NCBI GenBank assembly: GCA_023396115.1
Contig: JAEWXC010000017.1
Coordinates: 25,048 to 89,047 of the forward strand
Reading direction: 5' to 3'
From: Actinomycetes bacterium
Lineage (GTDB): Bacteria; Actinomycetota; Actinomycetes; Propionibacteriales; Nocardioidaceae
DNA: 64,000 nt
The position numbers and the translations under genes were made by a program. Of the stretch, positions 17,590 to 25,931 are shown in pieces. The notes beneath the pieces were generated by a model. It saw nothing but the letters and a program-made list of their open reading frames with translations, was not told the origin of the DNA and did not search any database. Position 1 is the stretch's first letter. Every line of letters starts with the position of its first letter.

Positions 17590-19044
17590 ATGGTCAAGGT
17601 CCCCGAGGCGAGCGACGTCTTCGCCTACGCCCCCGCCCCCGAGTCGACCGGCATCGTCGACCTCGCCGCGTCGTACGGCCTGTTCATCGACGGTGAGTTC
17701 GTCGACGGCCACGGCACGTCGTTCAAGACGATCAACCCGGCCACCGAGGAGGTGCTCGCCGAGGTCGCGGAGGCCGACGACGCCGACGTCGACCTCGCCG
17801 TCAAGGCCGCCCGCCGCGCCCACCAGCGAACCTGGGGCCGGATGAGCGGTCGCGAGCGCGCCAAGTACCTCTACCGGATCGCCCGGATCATCCAGGAGCG
17901 CGGCCGCGAGCTCGCCGTCCTGGAGTCGATGGACAACGGCAAGCCGATCAAGGAGAGCCGCGACGTCGACGTGCCGACGGTCGCCGCGCACTTCTTCTAC
18001 TACGCCGGCTGGGCCGACAAGCTCGAGTACGCCGTGCCGGGCAACCCGTCGGCCACCTCGCTGGGTGTCGCCGGCCAGGTCATCCCGTGGAACTTCCCGC
18101 TGCTGATGCTGGCCTGGAAGATCGCCCCGGCCCTGGCGGCCGGCAACACGGTGGTGCTCAAGCCCGCCGAGACCACCCCGCTGACGGCGCTGCTGTTCGC
18201 CGAGATCTGCCAGCAGGCCGACCTGCCGCCCGGTGTGGTCAACATCGTCACCGGCGCCGGCGCGACCGGCCGTGCGGTGGTCGGCCATCCCGACGTCGAC
18301 AAGGTCGCCTTCACCGGCTCCACCGACGTGGGTCGCGCGATCGCCCGGACGGTGGCCGGCACCGACAAGCGGGTCACCCTGGAGCTGGGCGGCAAGGCCG
18401 CCAACATCGTCTTCGACGACGCCCCGGTCGACCAGGCCGTCGAGGGCATCGTCAACGGCATCTTCTTCAACCAGGGCCACGTCTGCTGCGCCGGTTCGCG
18501 GCTGCTGGTCCAGGAGTCGGTGGCCGAGGAGGTGCTCGATCGGCTCAAGCGCCGGATGGGCACCCTGCGGGTCGGCGACCCGCTGGACAAGAACACCGAC
18601 ATCGGTGCGATCAACTCCGCCGAGCAGCTGGCCCGGATCCGTGAGCTCAGCCAGGTCGGCGAGGACGAGGGCGCCGAGCGCTGGTCCCCCGCGTGCGACC
18701 TGCCGAGCACCGGCTTCTGGTTCCCGCCGACCGTCTTCACCGGCGTCAGCCAGGCCCACCGGATCGCCCGCGAGGAGATCTTCGGCCCGGTGCTGTCGGT
18801 GCTGACGTTCCGCACGCCCGCCGAGGCGGTGGAGAAGGCCAACAACACCCCCTACGGTCTGTCGGCCGGGGTGTGGACCGAGAAGGGCTCCCGGATCCTG
18901 TGGATGGCCAACCAGCTGCGTGCCGGTGTGGTCTGGGCCAACACGTTCAACAAGTTCGACCCGACCTCGCCGTTCGGTGGGTTCAAGGAGTCGGGCTACG
19001 GCCGCGAGGGTGGCCGCCACGGACTGGAGGGGTACCTGAAGTGA
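17590..19044 (+). CDS. NAD(P)-dependent aldehyde dehydrogenase
   Basis: A 484-residue full-length ALDH. The family signature glutamate is in LELGGKAANIVFDD (about residue 266), the catalytic Cys in NQGHVCCAGSRLL (about residue 300), the NAD-fold motif FTGSTDVG and the oxyanion Asn in VIPWNFPLLM are all present, as is the late EIFGPVLSVLTF. It begins 13 bases after deoC with the strong ribosome-binding site GAGGAGG. The position suggests oxidation of the acetaldehyde released by DeoC to acetate, though the substrate range is unproven. The stop overlaps the next start (GTGA), so the two dehydrogenase-like proteins are co-translated and may form a hetero-oligomer. Confidence 0.9.
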   Translation: MVKVPEASDVFAYAPAPESTGIVDLAASYGLFIDGEFVDGHGTSFKTINPATEEVLAEVAEADDADVDLAVKAARRAHQRTWGRMSGRERAKYLYRIARIIQERGRELAVLESMDNGKPIKESRDVDVPTVAAHFFYYAGWADKLEYAVPGNPSATSLGVAGQVIPWNFPLLMLAWKIAPALAAGNTVVLKPAETTPLTALLFAEICQQADLPPGVVNIVTGAGATGRAVVGHPDVDKVAFTGSTDVGRAIARTVAGTDKRVTLELGGKAANIVFDDAPVDQAVEGIVNGIFFNQGHVCCAGSRLLVQESVAEEVLDRLKRRMGTLRVGDPLDKNTDIGAINSAEQLARIRELSQVGEDEGAERWSPACDLPSTGFWFPPTVFTGVSQAHRIAREEIFGPVLSVLTFRTPAEAVEKANNTPYGLSAGVWTEKGSRILWMANQLRAGVVWANTFNKFDPTSPFGGFKESGYGREGGRHGLEGYLK

Positions 19045-19910
19045 GCCGGATCGACGTGCGCAAGACGTTCAAGCTCTACATCGGCGGGGCCTTTCCCCGC
19101 TCCGAGTCCGGCCACTCCTACGTGGTCACCGACACCAAGGGGAACTTCGTGGCCAACGCCGCCAAGGCGTCCCGCAAGGACGCCCGCGACGCCGTCGTCG
19201 CGGCCCGCAAGGCGTTCGGCGGCTGGTCGACCCGTACCGCCTACAACCGGGCCCAGATCCTGTACCGGATCGCCGAGGTCATGGAGGACCGGCGGCCGCA
19301 GTTCGTCGAGGCGGTCAAGCAGTCCGAGGGGCTGGCGGCAAAGGCGGCCGAGAAGGTCGTCGACGAGGCCGTCGACCGGCTGGTCTGGTACGCCGGCTGG
19401 GCCGACAAGATCACCCAGGTGGTCGGCTCCGCCAACCCGGTCGCCGGGCCCTACTTCAACCTCTCCTCGCCGGAGCCGTCCGGGGTCGTGGCGATCGTGG
19501 CCCCGCAGGAGTCGTCGCTGCTGGGTCTGGTCTCGGTGATCGCCCCGGTGATCGTCACCGGCAACACCTGTGTGGTGCTCTCCAGCGCCGACCGACCGCT
19601 CCCGGCGATCACGTTCTCGGAGGTGCTGGCCACCTCCGACGTGCCCGGTGGTGTGGTCAACCTGCTCACCGGCCCGCCCGCGGAGCCGGCCAAGTGGCTC
19701 GCCTCGCACATGGACGTCAACGGCCTCGACCTCACCGGCGTGGCCGGTGACGCCGAGCAGGCGGCCGACCTGGAGGTGGCCGGCGCGGAGAACCTCAAGC
19801 GGGTGCTGCGCGCGCCGGGCAGTGAGCCGGACTGGCTCGCCGACCCCGGCATCGACCGGATGACCACGTTCCTGGAGACGAAGACGGTCTGGCACCCGAT
19901 CGGCATCTGA
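19041..19910 (+). CDS. Truncated aldehyde-dehydrogenase-like protein lacking the catalytic domain
   Basis: A 289-residue protein with ALDH N-terminal character (YIGGAF, IAEVMEDRR, VWYAGWADKI) and a Rossmann-like middle (GVVAIVAPQESSLLG, GNTCVVLSSAD, GGVVNLLTG). The usual ELGGK glutamate and the catalytic Cys region are absent: after GLDLTGVAGD the sequence ends with an unrelated tail of about 50 residues. It therefore cannot be a canonical dehydrogenase. No frameshift remnant of a C-terminal half follows; a terminator lies 12 bases after the stop, so this looks like a settled short form. It is GTGA-coupled to the full-length enzyme, which suggests a partner or regulatory subunit. That role is inferred. 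Confidence 0.8.
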   Translation: MSRIDVRKTFKLYIGGAFPRSESGHSYVVTDTKGNFVANAAKASRKDARDAVVAARKAFGGWSTRTAYNRAQILYRIAEVMEDRRPQFVEAVKQSEGLAAKAAEKVVDEAVDRLVWYAGWADKITQVVGSANPVAGPYFNLSSPEPSGVVAIVAPQESSLLGLVSVIAPVIVTGNTCVVLSSADRPLPAITFSEVLATSDVPGGVVNLLTGPPAEPAKWLASHMDVNGLDLTGVAGDAEQAADLEVAGAENLKRVLRAPGSEPDWLADPGIDRMTTFLETKTVWHPIGI

Positions 19911-19921
19911 CCCCCACACAC

Positions 19922-19957
19922 CGACGCCCCGGTTCCCGCGAGGGAGCCGGGGCGTCG
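19922..19957. terminator. Bidirectional terminator between the ALDH-like gene and the VWA gene
   Basis: A 16-bp stem (19922-19937 with 19942-19957, one G-T pair) closes on a GCGA tetraloop between convergent genes. Confidence 0.85.
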
Positions 19958-19967
19958 TGGTGTCAGG

Positions 19968-21488
19968 TCACCAGCCGCGGGTGCGGCGCTGCCGGATCCG
20001 GTACAGCAGGAACCCGGCACCGCCCAGGCCGACGGCGATGAGGACCGCCATCACCGGCGTCCCCCAGTTGGACCCCTCGGGCTCGGCCAGGTCGTACTGC
20101 CGCCCGGCGTCCGAGGCCTCGGGAGCGGCCGGGGTGGTGGCCGTCGCGCTGGGCTGCTGGGTCGGTGTCGGGGTCGGGGTGGCGGTCTCGGTGACCTCGT
20201 CGTTCTTGTCGCCCCCCTGACCGGGCTGCAGGTCGGTCAATCCGTCGTAGTCGAGGCTGAACCGCACCGAGAACTCCTGGCCGGCCAGGTGCTCGGCGCA
20301 CTCCATCAGCTCGTTCTGGCCGTCCACGCCCAGCGCCAGCCGGACCGTCCACCGCCCGGCGTAGTCGATGCCGGTGGGCCGTTCCTCGAGCTTGCCGGAG
20401 GTCGAGGCACCGGTGGAGCCGAAGTCTCGTCCGTCGAACTTGCCGGTGTTGCCGTACGGCGGGTAGATCCGGCCCTCCCCGGCCCGGTTGCGCAGCTCCA
20501 CCCGCCAGGCCCGGCAGCCCTTGGCCTCGGCCGGGACCTGGGCCCCCTTGCGGCCCTGGATCGTGCCGAGCACCCGCGGGTGCGCACCGACCGGGGCGTT
20601 GAACCGGTAGTAGAGCGACTGGCCCGGCCGGATCGTCACCCGGTACGCGCCCGGGGTGATCTTCGGGGGGCGTCGCTCGTTGCTGGAGGGCTGCACGTTC
20701 TTGCCGCCGCCCAGGCGTCCCTTGGACTGCTGGCTGATCCGGGCCAGCGCGGCGCTCAGCGCGTCGGAGTCCTGGGCGTCGAAGTAGTTGCCGCCGGTCA
20801 CCTGGGAGATGCACTGCAGCTGCTGCCGGGCCTCGGGAGCACCGGCCAGGGCGACCCCGACGGTCTGCACCCGGACCCGCAGTCCGTCCTTCTGCAGGTC
20901 CCGCACCACGTCGCAGGGCGGGCTGGTGGAGCAGTTGTCCTCGCCGTCGCTGATCAGCACGATCGTGTCGCGACGCTGGGTCTTGCCGAAGTCCACCGAC
21001 GCCATCGTCAGGGACCGGCCGATCGGGGTGTCGCCGGTGGGTTCCAGGGCGTCGATCTCGGAGACCACCTGCTCGGCCTGGAGCGGCCCGATCGGCACCG
21101 GCAGGCTGGTGTCGGCGCACGACTTGGCCCGGTCCTTGCCCCCGTAGTTCGCCCCGTAGACGCGCAGCCCGAACTCGGCTCCGCGCGGCATCGAGTGGAC
21201 CAGCTCGGTCAGGGCCCGGCGGGCGCCGTCCATCAGGGTGCCCCCGTGACCGCCGTCGCGGGCCATGGACCCCGACACGTCCAGCAGGACCAGGGTGCGC
21301 ATCGGGCTGTCGTCGGTGATCACCCCGGGCTCCGCCGCTGCCGGTCCCGCGAGTCCGCCCAGCGCCAGCAACGTGCCGCCGAGCACGGCTGTCGCCGCGG
21401 TACGCAGACGTCCGGTGCGCAGTCGTCCGGTGCTGGCACGGGCGGACGACGACCAAACGGTGGGCGGCTGCTGCCGGGCGTTCCTCAC
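19968..21488 (-). CDS. Membrane-anchored surface VWA-domain protein
   Basis: A 506-residue exported protein: Arg-rich N-terminus and signal segment (cleavage near PAAAEPG), a VWA domain with an intact MIDAS (DVSGSM at about residue 70, then GDTPIG and LISDGEDNC), a beta-rich region of about 200 residues, a Thr/Pro linker (TPTPTPTQQP) and one C-terminal membrane segment with a basic end (RIRQRRTRGW). The GTG at 21488 has GGAGG six bases upstream. VWA domains bind protein ligands through a metal ion. A paralogue with the same order and the same PxGxTPIG and YDAxDxD-like stretches lies at 34127-36046, on the other side of the pilus genes. A role in adhesion or pilus display is inferred from that placement. 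Confidence 0.75.
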   Translation of the reverse strand: MRNARQQPPTVWSSSARASTGRLRTGRLRTAATAVLGGTLLALGGLAGPAAAEPGVITDDSPMRTLVLLDVSGSMARDGGHGGTLMDGARRALTELVHSMPRGAEFGLRVYGANYGGKDRAKSCADTSLPVPIGPLQAEQVVSEIDALEPTGDTPIGRSLTMASVDFGKTQRRDTIVLISDGEDNCSTSPPCDVVRDLQKDGLRVRVQTVGVALAGAPEARQQLQCISQVTGGNYFDAQDSDALSAALARISQQSKGRLGGGKNVQPSSNERRPPKITPGAYRVTIRPGQSLYYRFNAPVGAHPRVLGTIQGRKGAQVPAEAKGCRAWRVELRNRAGEGRIYPPYGNTGKFDGRDFGSTGASTSGKLEERPTGIDYAGRWTVRLALGVDGQNELMECAEHLAGQEFSVRFSLDYDGLTDLQPGQGGDKNDEVTETATPTPTPTQQPSATATTPAAPEASDAGRQYDLAEPEGSNWGTPVMAVLIAVGLGGAGFLLYRIRQRRTRGW

Positions 21489-21643
21489 CGGACCTCCTGC
21501 TGACGGGCGGGGTGGCGCTCGGGGCGGCGCCGCCCTGAGAACCTACCCAGCCCGTCCACAGCGCAACCCTGCCGGGCCGACGGGTGCCCTGGGCACGCGT
21601 CGGGGGCCGGCTCATCCCCGGATCCGGGGTCCTGGGCCGCCGG

Positions 21644-22138
21644 TCAGGCGGACCCCCAGCGGCGCCCGATCGCGGGAGCCCCGGTGACCGGGTTCCAGCC
21701 GACCGGCTCCTCCTCGGGGTTGCCGCGCAGCAGCAGGAACGCCACCGAGCCGACGACGCCGATCACCACCCCGCCCCCGAGCGGGCCGGTGGTGTGCGCC
21801 GGCACCCCGGCCAGGTGCAGCACGGCGACGCCGAGTCCAGCCAGCACACCGGCGGGAAGGACCACCCAGGCCAACGCGCCGGAGACCCGGCTGCCGAACG
21901 AGTCGACCAGGCTGACGCCGGTGGAGCAGCAGGCCAGCAGCAGGGCGGCGGTGGTGACGAATCCGGCACCCCCGGCCCAGGCCACGTTGACCCGGTCGCC
22001 CGACTCGCCGAGGTCGCGGATCAGCGGCTCGACGTCCAACGCCCCGGCCAGGGCCAGCAGCCCCGCTCCGAGGAGTCCGGCGAGCACCGCCGTGGCCAGC
22101 AGGCCACGGACGAGTGCGACGCCGGGTTCGAGAGGCAT
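21644..22138 (-). CDS. Small multi-pass membrane protein, last gene of the pilin module
   Basis: A 164-residue protein with four hydrophobic segments (beginning LVRGLLATAVLAGLLGAG, VTTAALLLACCSTGVSL, ALAWVVLPAGVLAGLGV and VVIGVVGSVAFLLL) and a short polar C-terminus. A Cys-Cys pair sits in the second segment. The ATG at 22138 overlaps the lipoprotein stop by one base (TGATG), so the two are co-translated. I do not recognise a family. Tight coupling to the lipoprotein and the giant pilin gene suggests the three act together at the membrane. Confidence 0.6.
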   Translation of the reverse strand: MPLEPGVALVRGLLATAVLAGLLGAGLLALAGALDVEPLIRDLGESGDRVNVAWAGGAGFVTTAALLLACCSTGVSLVDSFGSRVSGALAWVVLPAGVLAGLGVAVLHLAGVPAHTTGPLGGGVVIGVVGSVAFLLLRGNPEEEPVGWNPVTGAPAIGRRWGSA

Positions 22139-22767
22139 CAGGCGTTGGCCTCGCTGGTGACCTTGACCGACTCGTAGGCCTGCTTCATCAAGGTGTCCCA
22201 CTCGCCCTGGGGCGCGGTGAACCGGATCGAGGAGGAGACCCCGTCGGCGACGCCGATCATCAGGGTGACCTGCTCGGCCTTGGCGGTGCTGCCGTCGGAG
22301 AGTTGGACGTCACGCAGGAACCGCAGGAACTTGGCCTCGCTGGCACCGGGCACGTCCACGTCGCCCTTGTCGAGCAGCTCGTAGCCGGGCGAGACCCGGG
22401 CGATCTCCTCGGCGGCCTCGGCCATGCCCCGGTCGATCTGGGCGCCGGTGTTCTCCTGGCCCGCGGACATCTGCAGCGCTGCCGGGAACGGCTTGGTGCC
22501 GTTGGGCAGGCCGATGGCCCACTCGAACGTGCTGCCGTCGATGCCCTCGCGCTCGTCGCCGTAGGTGGTCCACCCCGCGTCGACCTGCACCACGAGTCCG
22601 TGACCGACGGCGTAGGAGCTCCCGGCGTCCTCGACGACCTCCCAACGGTCGTCGACCTGCGAGGTGAGCTGTGCGGGCACGTCGACCCCTTCCTCTCCAC
22701 ATCCGGTGAGTCCGGTGGCCAGCAGTACCGCCGTGGCCACGGCCACGCCCATCCGCATCAGCTGCAT
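22138..22767 (-). CDS. Lipoprotein, possibly Mog1/PsbP-like fold, coupled to the giant pilin
   Basis: A 209-residue lipoprotein: MQLMRMGVAVATAVLLATG followed by lipobox LTGC (Cys near 22). The body has alternating strands and helices in the order of Mog1/PsbP or LpqN-like proteins: VVQVDAGWTTYGDE near the start, AKFLRFLRDVQLSDG in the middle, then APQGEWDTLMKQAYESVKVT at the end. This fold guess is from pattern only. The ATG at 22767 has GGAGGA upstream and lies inside the last codons of the giant pilin gene (10-base overlap). It would sit on the outer face of the membrane, where it could stabilise or chaperone the large pilin. Confidence 0.6.
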   Translation of the reverse strand: MQLMRMGVAVATAVLLATGLTGCGEEGVDVPAQLTSQVDDRWEVVEDAGSSYAVGHGLVVQVDAGWTTYGDEREGIDGSTFEWAIGLPNGTKPFPAALQMSAGQENTGAQIDRGMAEAAEEIARVSPGYELLDKGDVDVPGASEAKFLRFLRDVQLSDGSTAKAEQVTLMIGVADGVSSSIRFTAPQGEWDTLMKQAYESVKVTSEANA

Positions 22768-24134
22768 GCGAGGTTCTCCTCCCACTGCCCGGTCGTCGGG
22801 TTGTAGTACCAGCCGCCGGTGGTGTTCTGGTCGATCGTCGTGTGGTGCCCTTCGGCCCCGACACTACCGATCGGCGTCTTGATCTTGCCGCCCCACTCGT
22901 CGTGGTCCTTGTCGTAGGTCCCGATGGTGAAGTTGACCTGGGAGTGGTTGTTGAACTGGTCCATCAGGGCCTGGGCGTCGGCCTCGGACATCGGCTGACC
23001 GGTCACCATGTTGCCCAGCGCCTCGCTGAAGGCCGCGGAGTTCTCGTTGTTGAAGTTGCTGGAGAACTCCAGCTGGAACTGGCCACCAGCGTCGAGGTCG
23101 AGGTTGGGCAGGGCCAGGTCGGTGAGCGTGCCGTTCGGCACCGGAGCGCCCTCCTCGAGCCCCTCCATGCCGAGTTCGTTGTTGACCCCCAGGTTGACCT
23201 CGCCCTCGGCGTGCCCGGCCACCACGCCGGTGACGTTGGTGACGTTGCCGTTGGCGTCGAAGGTGACGTTGGCCTGGACGCTGAGCTCGACGTCGCCGGC
23301 AGCGCTCGCCTCGAGCAGGGTGTCCGGGATCGGGATGCCCAGGTTGGCGGCCGCGTCCACGGTCAGCCCCATGCTGAAGGTGGTGTCGCCGTTGGAGTGG
23401 GACTCGACGCCCAGCACCGCGGTGCCGTTGGCCTCGAGCTCGGTGGGCCCGAGCTCACCGGAGACCCCGACGCCGGCGCCGGCCTCGAAGTAGGTCGAGC
23501 TGGGCTCCACACCACCCTGGGTGCCGAACAGGCCGCCGAAGTTCGCGGCGTTGTCGTCAGCGAAGTTCTGCGCGTCCTCGAGGCTGTCGAACTCAAAGGT
23601 CTGGCCGCCGGTGAAGTTGCCGTTGATGTTGACCGTCGCGCCGCCGTTGGCCTCGACTCCCCCGTCGCCGGTACCGACCTCGGCCCCTCCCTTGGGACCG
23701 AACTCGTAGCTGCCGGAGACCTGACCCTGGGTCTTGACGATGTACTTGTCCTTGAACGACCCGTCGGGCTGGCGCTCGCGCACCCGGATGATCGTGTAAC
23801 CGGTGTCGCCACCGACGGTGGCCACGACCGAGACGCTGCCGCCCCAGGTCTGGCTGTTGGACGACAGCGTGCAGTCGTCGGGCAGGTACTCGGGCAGGGC
23901 GTCGGCCGGGCAGCCGGTGGACACGCCGAGCGTCGAGGTGATCTGGCAGTAGGCCTTCTGCACGGTGCCCTTGGCCAGGTCACCGATGGGGGTGACGATG
24001 CCGATGACACCGAGCACGAGCAGCCCGACGAACGCCAGGATGCCGACGTACTCGGCGGTCGTGGCGCCACGTTCGGACCGGCGGGTGGGCCGGACGGGCG
24101 CCACCGGCTGGGTCGTCGTCGTGTGGTCAGGCAT
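22758..24134 (-). CDS. Giant Flp-type pilin: class III prepilin N-terminus fused to a large beta-rich body
   Basis: A 458-residue protein whose N-terminus is a textbook Flp prepilin: a basic leader, then ERGATTAEYVGILAFVGLLV. Cleavage would fall at Gly23/Ala24, with Glu at +5 and Tyr at +6, exactly as in the 72-residue Flp at 24860-25078 (which shares TTAEYVGILAFV). Typical Flp pilins end soon after the helix; here about 400 more residues follow. They hold four early cysteines (KAYCQ, TGCPADA, DDCTL; one more at the C-terminus, NLACS), many Gly/Asn-rich strands and little obvious helix apart from SEADAQALMDQF. No known adhesin or enzyme motif was recognised. Start ATG at 24134 with a G-rich ribosome-binding site. 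It may be a tip or minor adhesive pilin. Confidence 0.75.
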   Translation of the reverse strand: MPDHTTTTQPVAPVRPTRRSERGATTAEYVGILAFVGLLVLGVIGIVTPIGDLAKGTVQKAYCQITSTLGVSTGCPADALPEYLPDDCTLSSNSQTWGGSVSVVATVGGDTGYTIIRVRERQPDGSFKDKYIVKTQGQVSGSYEFGPKGGAEVGTGDGGVEANGGATVNINGNFTGGQTFEFDSLEDAQNFADDNAANFGGLFGTQGGVEPSSTYFEAGAGVGVSGELGPTELEANGTAVLGVESHSNGDTTFSMGLTVDAAANLGIPIPDTLLEASAAGDVELSVQANVTFDANGNVTNVTGVVAGHAEGEVNLGVNNELGMEGLEEGAPVPNGTLTDLALPNLDLDAGGQFQLEFSSNFNNENSAAFSEALGNMVTGQPMSEADAQALMDQFNNHSQVNFTIGTYDKDHDEWGGKIKTPIGSVGAEGHHTTIDQNTTGGWYYNPTTGQWEENLACS

Positions 24135-24233
24135 GGCAGCCCCCTGCTGCTCGGGTCCCGGGTCGGGACGGTGGGCGCCCAGTGGCGCGGTGCGGAGTGG
24201 GTGGACGGGTCCGCACCCTGGGTGCGGGGTGGA

Positions 24234-24863
24234 TCAGAAGCCGTTGGTCAGGTAGATCTTCCAGCGAAGCGACGGACCGATCGGCGTGGGATAGCAGTAC
24301 GGCGGCCGGTAGGCCCCTGTGGCGTAGCAGCTGGAGTTCCACAGGGCGTCGGTGATGCAGAGCCCCCCGTAGGTGAACCCCGTGCCGCCCGAGCAGAAAC
24401 CGCTCTCGACCTTCGCGACCGCGGTGGCCGTGGCCTCGGAGTGCGCCGTGGTGTCGCCGCCCTTGACCGGGTCGTTCTGCCGGGTGGTCACCCGGAACCG
24501 CCAGCCCGGGATCGTGGGGTCGTACCCGAGCGGGACGACCGGACCCTTGAGCGTCGCGCCGTTGGCCGCGGCGAACCGCTGCGCCTCCGACTGGATCTGG
24601 AACGACAAGAACCCCTGCATCCTGAGCACGAACCCCGGCATGGCCGTGGTGGTCAGCAGCAGCGGGGAGCCGGCGTGGTTCTTCTGGGCCTTCGCCGCGC
24701 CCAGGGCGGCTGCGTCAGCCGCGGTGTCCGCCCGGTTGCTCTGGTCCAGGATCTTCTGGACCGGCAGGAAGAGCGCGGCGATCGCGAAGGACCCGATCAC
24801 GGCCAGGAGGAGGGCCGGGTAAACCTGGCCCTCCTCCCCGCGTCGCCTGTGGCGAAGGATCAC
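24234..24863 (-). CDS. TadG/TadE-like minor pseudopilin
   Basis: A 209-residue protein whose short basic leader and GEEGQVYPALLLAVIGSF segment resemble pilus-assembly TadE/TadG proteins. The residue five positions after the Gly is Ala, not Glu, so processing by a prepilin peptidase is doubtful. The sequence SNRADTAADAAALGAAKAQ after the membrane helix is a hallmark of the TadG-like group. A Cys/Tyr-rich C-terminal part (SGFCSGGTG, GGLCITDA, SSCYATGAYRPPYCYP) has four Cys that could form two disulphides. The GTG start overlaps the flp stop (GTGA), so it is made together with the major pilin. Probably a minor subunit in the membrane or pilus base. Confidence 0.7.
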   Translation of the reverse strand: MILRHRRRGEEGQVYPALLLAVIGSFAIAALFLPVQKILDQSNRADTAADAAALGAAKAQKNHAGSPLLLTTTAMPGFVLRMQGFLSFQIQSEAQRFAAANGATLKGPVVPLGYDPTIPGWRFRVTTRQNDPVKGGDTTAHSEATATAVAKVESGFCSGGTGFTYGGLCITDALWNSSCYATGAYRPPYCYPTPIGPSLRWKIYLTNGF

Positions 24864-25078
24864 AGGGATCCCTTGATGTCATCGAACACCTTGGTGATGG
24901 TGTCGGTGACGATCGTGCCGATGTCGGTGTTGATGCCGATGACGATCATCACGAGCAGGGCCACGAAGGCCAGGATGCCGACGTACTCAGCGGTGGTCTG
25001 GCCCTTCTCGGAACGGTTCTGCAGGCGGACACCCATCACGTGGAGGGTGGCCTGGAGCTGTGCGGCGAGGTTGGTCAT
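24860..25078 (-). CDS. flp: Flp-type major pilin
   Basis: A 72-residue prepilin forming the Tad pilus filament. The cytoplasmic leader MTNLAAQLQATLHVMGVRLQ is followed by the class III cleavage motif G/QTTAEY (cut after Gly26, Glu at +5) and a hydrophobic helix with GILAFVALLVMIVIGI. A short hydrophilic tail ends DDIKGSL. The ATG at 25078 has GGAG ten bases upstream in a purine-rich leader. The 190-base gap upstream probably holds its own promoter, fitting the need for far more pilin than machinery. It precedes the TadG-like and giant pilin genes. Confidence 0.9.
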   Translation of the reverse strand: MTNLAAQLQATLHVMGVRLQNRSEKGQTTAEYVGILAFVALLVMIVIGINTDIGTIVTDTITKVFDDIKGSL

Positions 25079-25268
25079 CTTCTTCTCCTTACGTTTCGGG
25101 TGTCCCCGAGCTGTTTGGTCTGTGTGAGCCGGTTCAGTTCCCCGGCCCGACAACAGGAACGTTACGGACCCAGCGCCGGGTCGCGGAGTGTCCGTGGGCC
25201 CCATCCAGGACCCAATCGCAGGGCCCAATCCGGGGGCCCGTTCCGGTCCTGTCCGGGTGCGCCACGAG

Positions 25269-25931
25269 CTACTCCCGCAGCCCGAGCAGCAGCGAGATGG
25301 CGGCCGGCCGGCTGGTGACGCCGAGCTTGGCGAAGAGCCGGTTGATGTGGTTCTTCACGGTCTTCTCCTCGATGAACAGCGCCGCGGCGATCTCGGAGTT
25401 GGTCGACCCGCGCACCATCTCCTCGGAGATCTCCAGCTCGCGCCGGGACAGACCGAACCGGGCACCGGCCTCGGCCACCGCGGACCGTCCCCCGTCGGGT
25501 TCGGCGGCCGGCGGGGCGCCGGAGCTCCCGGCCAGCAGCACCGAGGCGGCGGCCGGCGAGAGCCGCGGACGGCCCGCAGCGGTGTCACGGATCGCGGTGG
25601 CCAGCTCGGCGGAGTCGAAGGAGCCGTGCACCAGGTAACCGGTGGCGCCCTGACGCAGGGCCGTGGAGACCACCTGGGCCTCGTCGGTGTAGGTCAGCAT
25701 CAGCACCTTGGCCCGGGCGGAGAGCTCGGCCAACGAGTCCAGCCCTCCCCCGCCGGGCATCCGCACGTCCAGCAGCACCACGTCCGGGGCGTGCTCGGCG
25801 GCCGCCTCGACGGCCCGGGGGCCGGAGTCGGCCTCGCCGCAGATCTCCAGACCGTCCTCGAGCTCCAGCAGGCTGCGCAGCCCCATCCGGATCACCGGGT
25901 TGTCGTCCACGATCAGTACGCGTGTCACCAC
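25269..25931 (-). CDS. LuxR/NarL-family response regulator
   Basis: A 220-residue DNA-binding response regulator. The receiver domain starts RVLIVDDNPVIRMGLR, with the phosphorylated Asp in VVLLDVRMPGGGG (about residue 53) and the conserved Lys/Thr sides in MLTYTDE. The C-terminal helix-turn-helix has the LuxR pattern LSRRELEISEEMVRG, then SEIAAALFIEEKTVKNHI and RLFAKLGV. The GTG at 25931 or 25928 overlaps the kinase stop. The pair lies between tadC and flp on the same strand, so it is probably co-transcribed with the secretion machinery and may control the pilin genes directly downstream. Targets are inferred. Confidence 0.9.
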   Translation of the reverse strand: MVTRVLIVDDNPVIRMGLRSLLELEDGLEICGEADSGPRAVEAAAEHAPDVVLLDVRMPGGGGLDSLAELSARAKVLMLTYTDEAQVVSTALRQGATGYLVHGSFDSAELATAIRDTAAGRPRLSPAAASVLLAGSSGAPPAAEPDGGRSAVAEAGARFGLSRRELEISEEMVRGSTNSEIAAALFIEEKTVKNHINRLFAKLGVTSRPAAISLLLGLRE

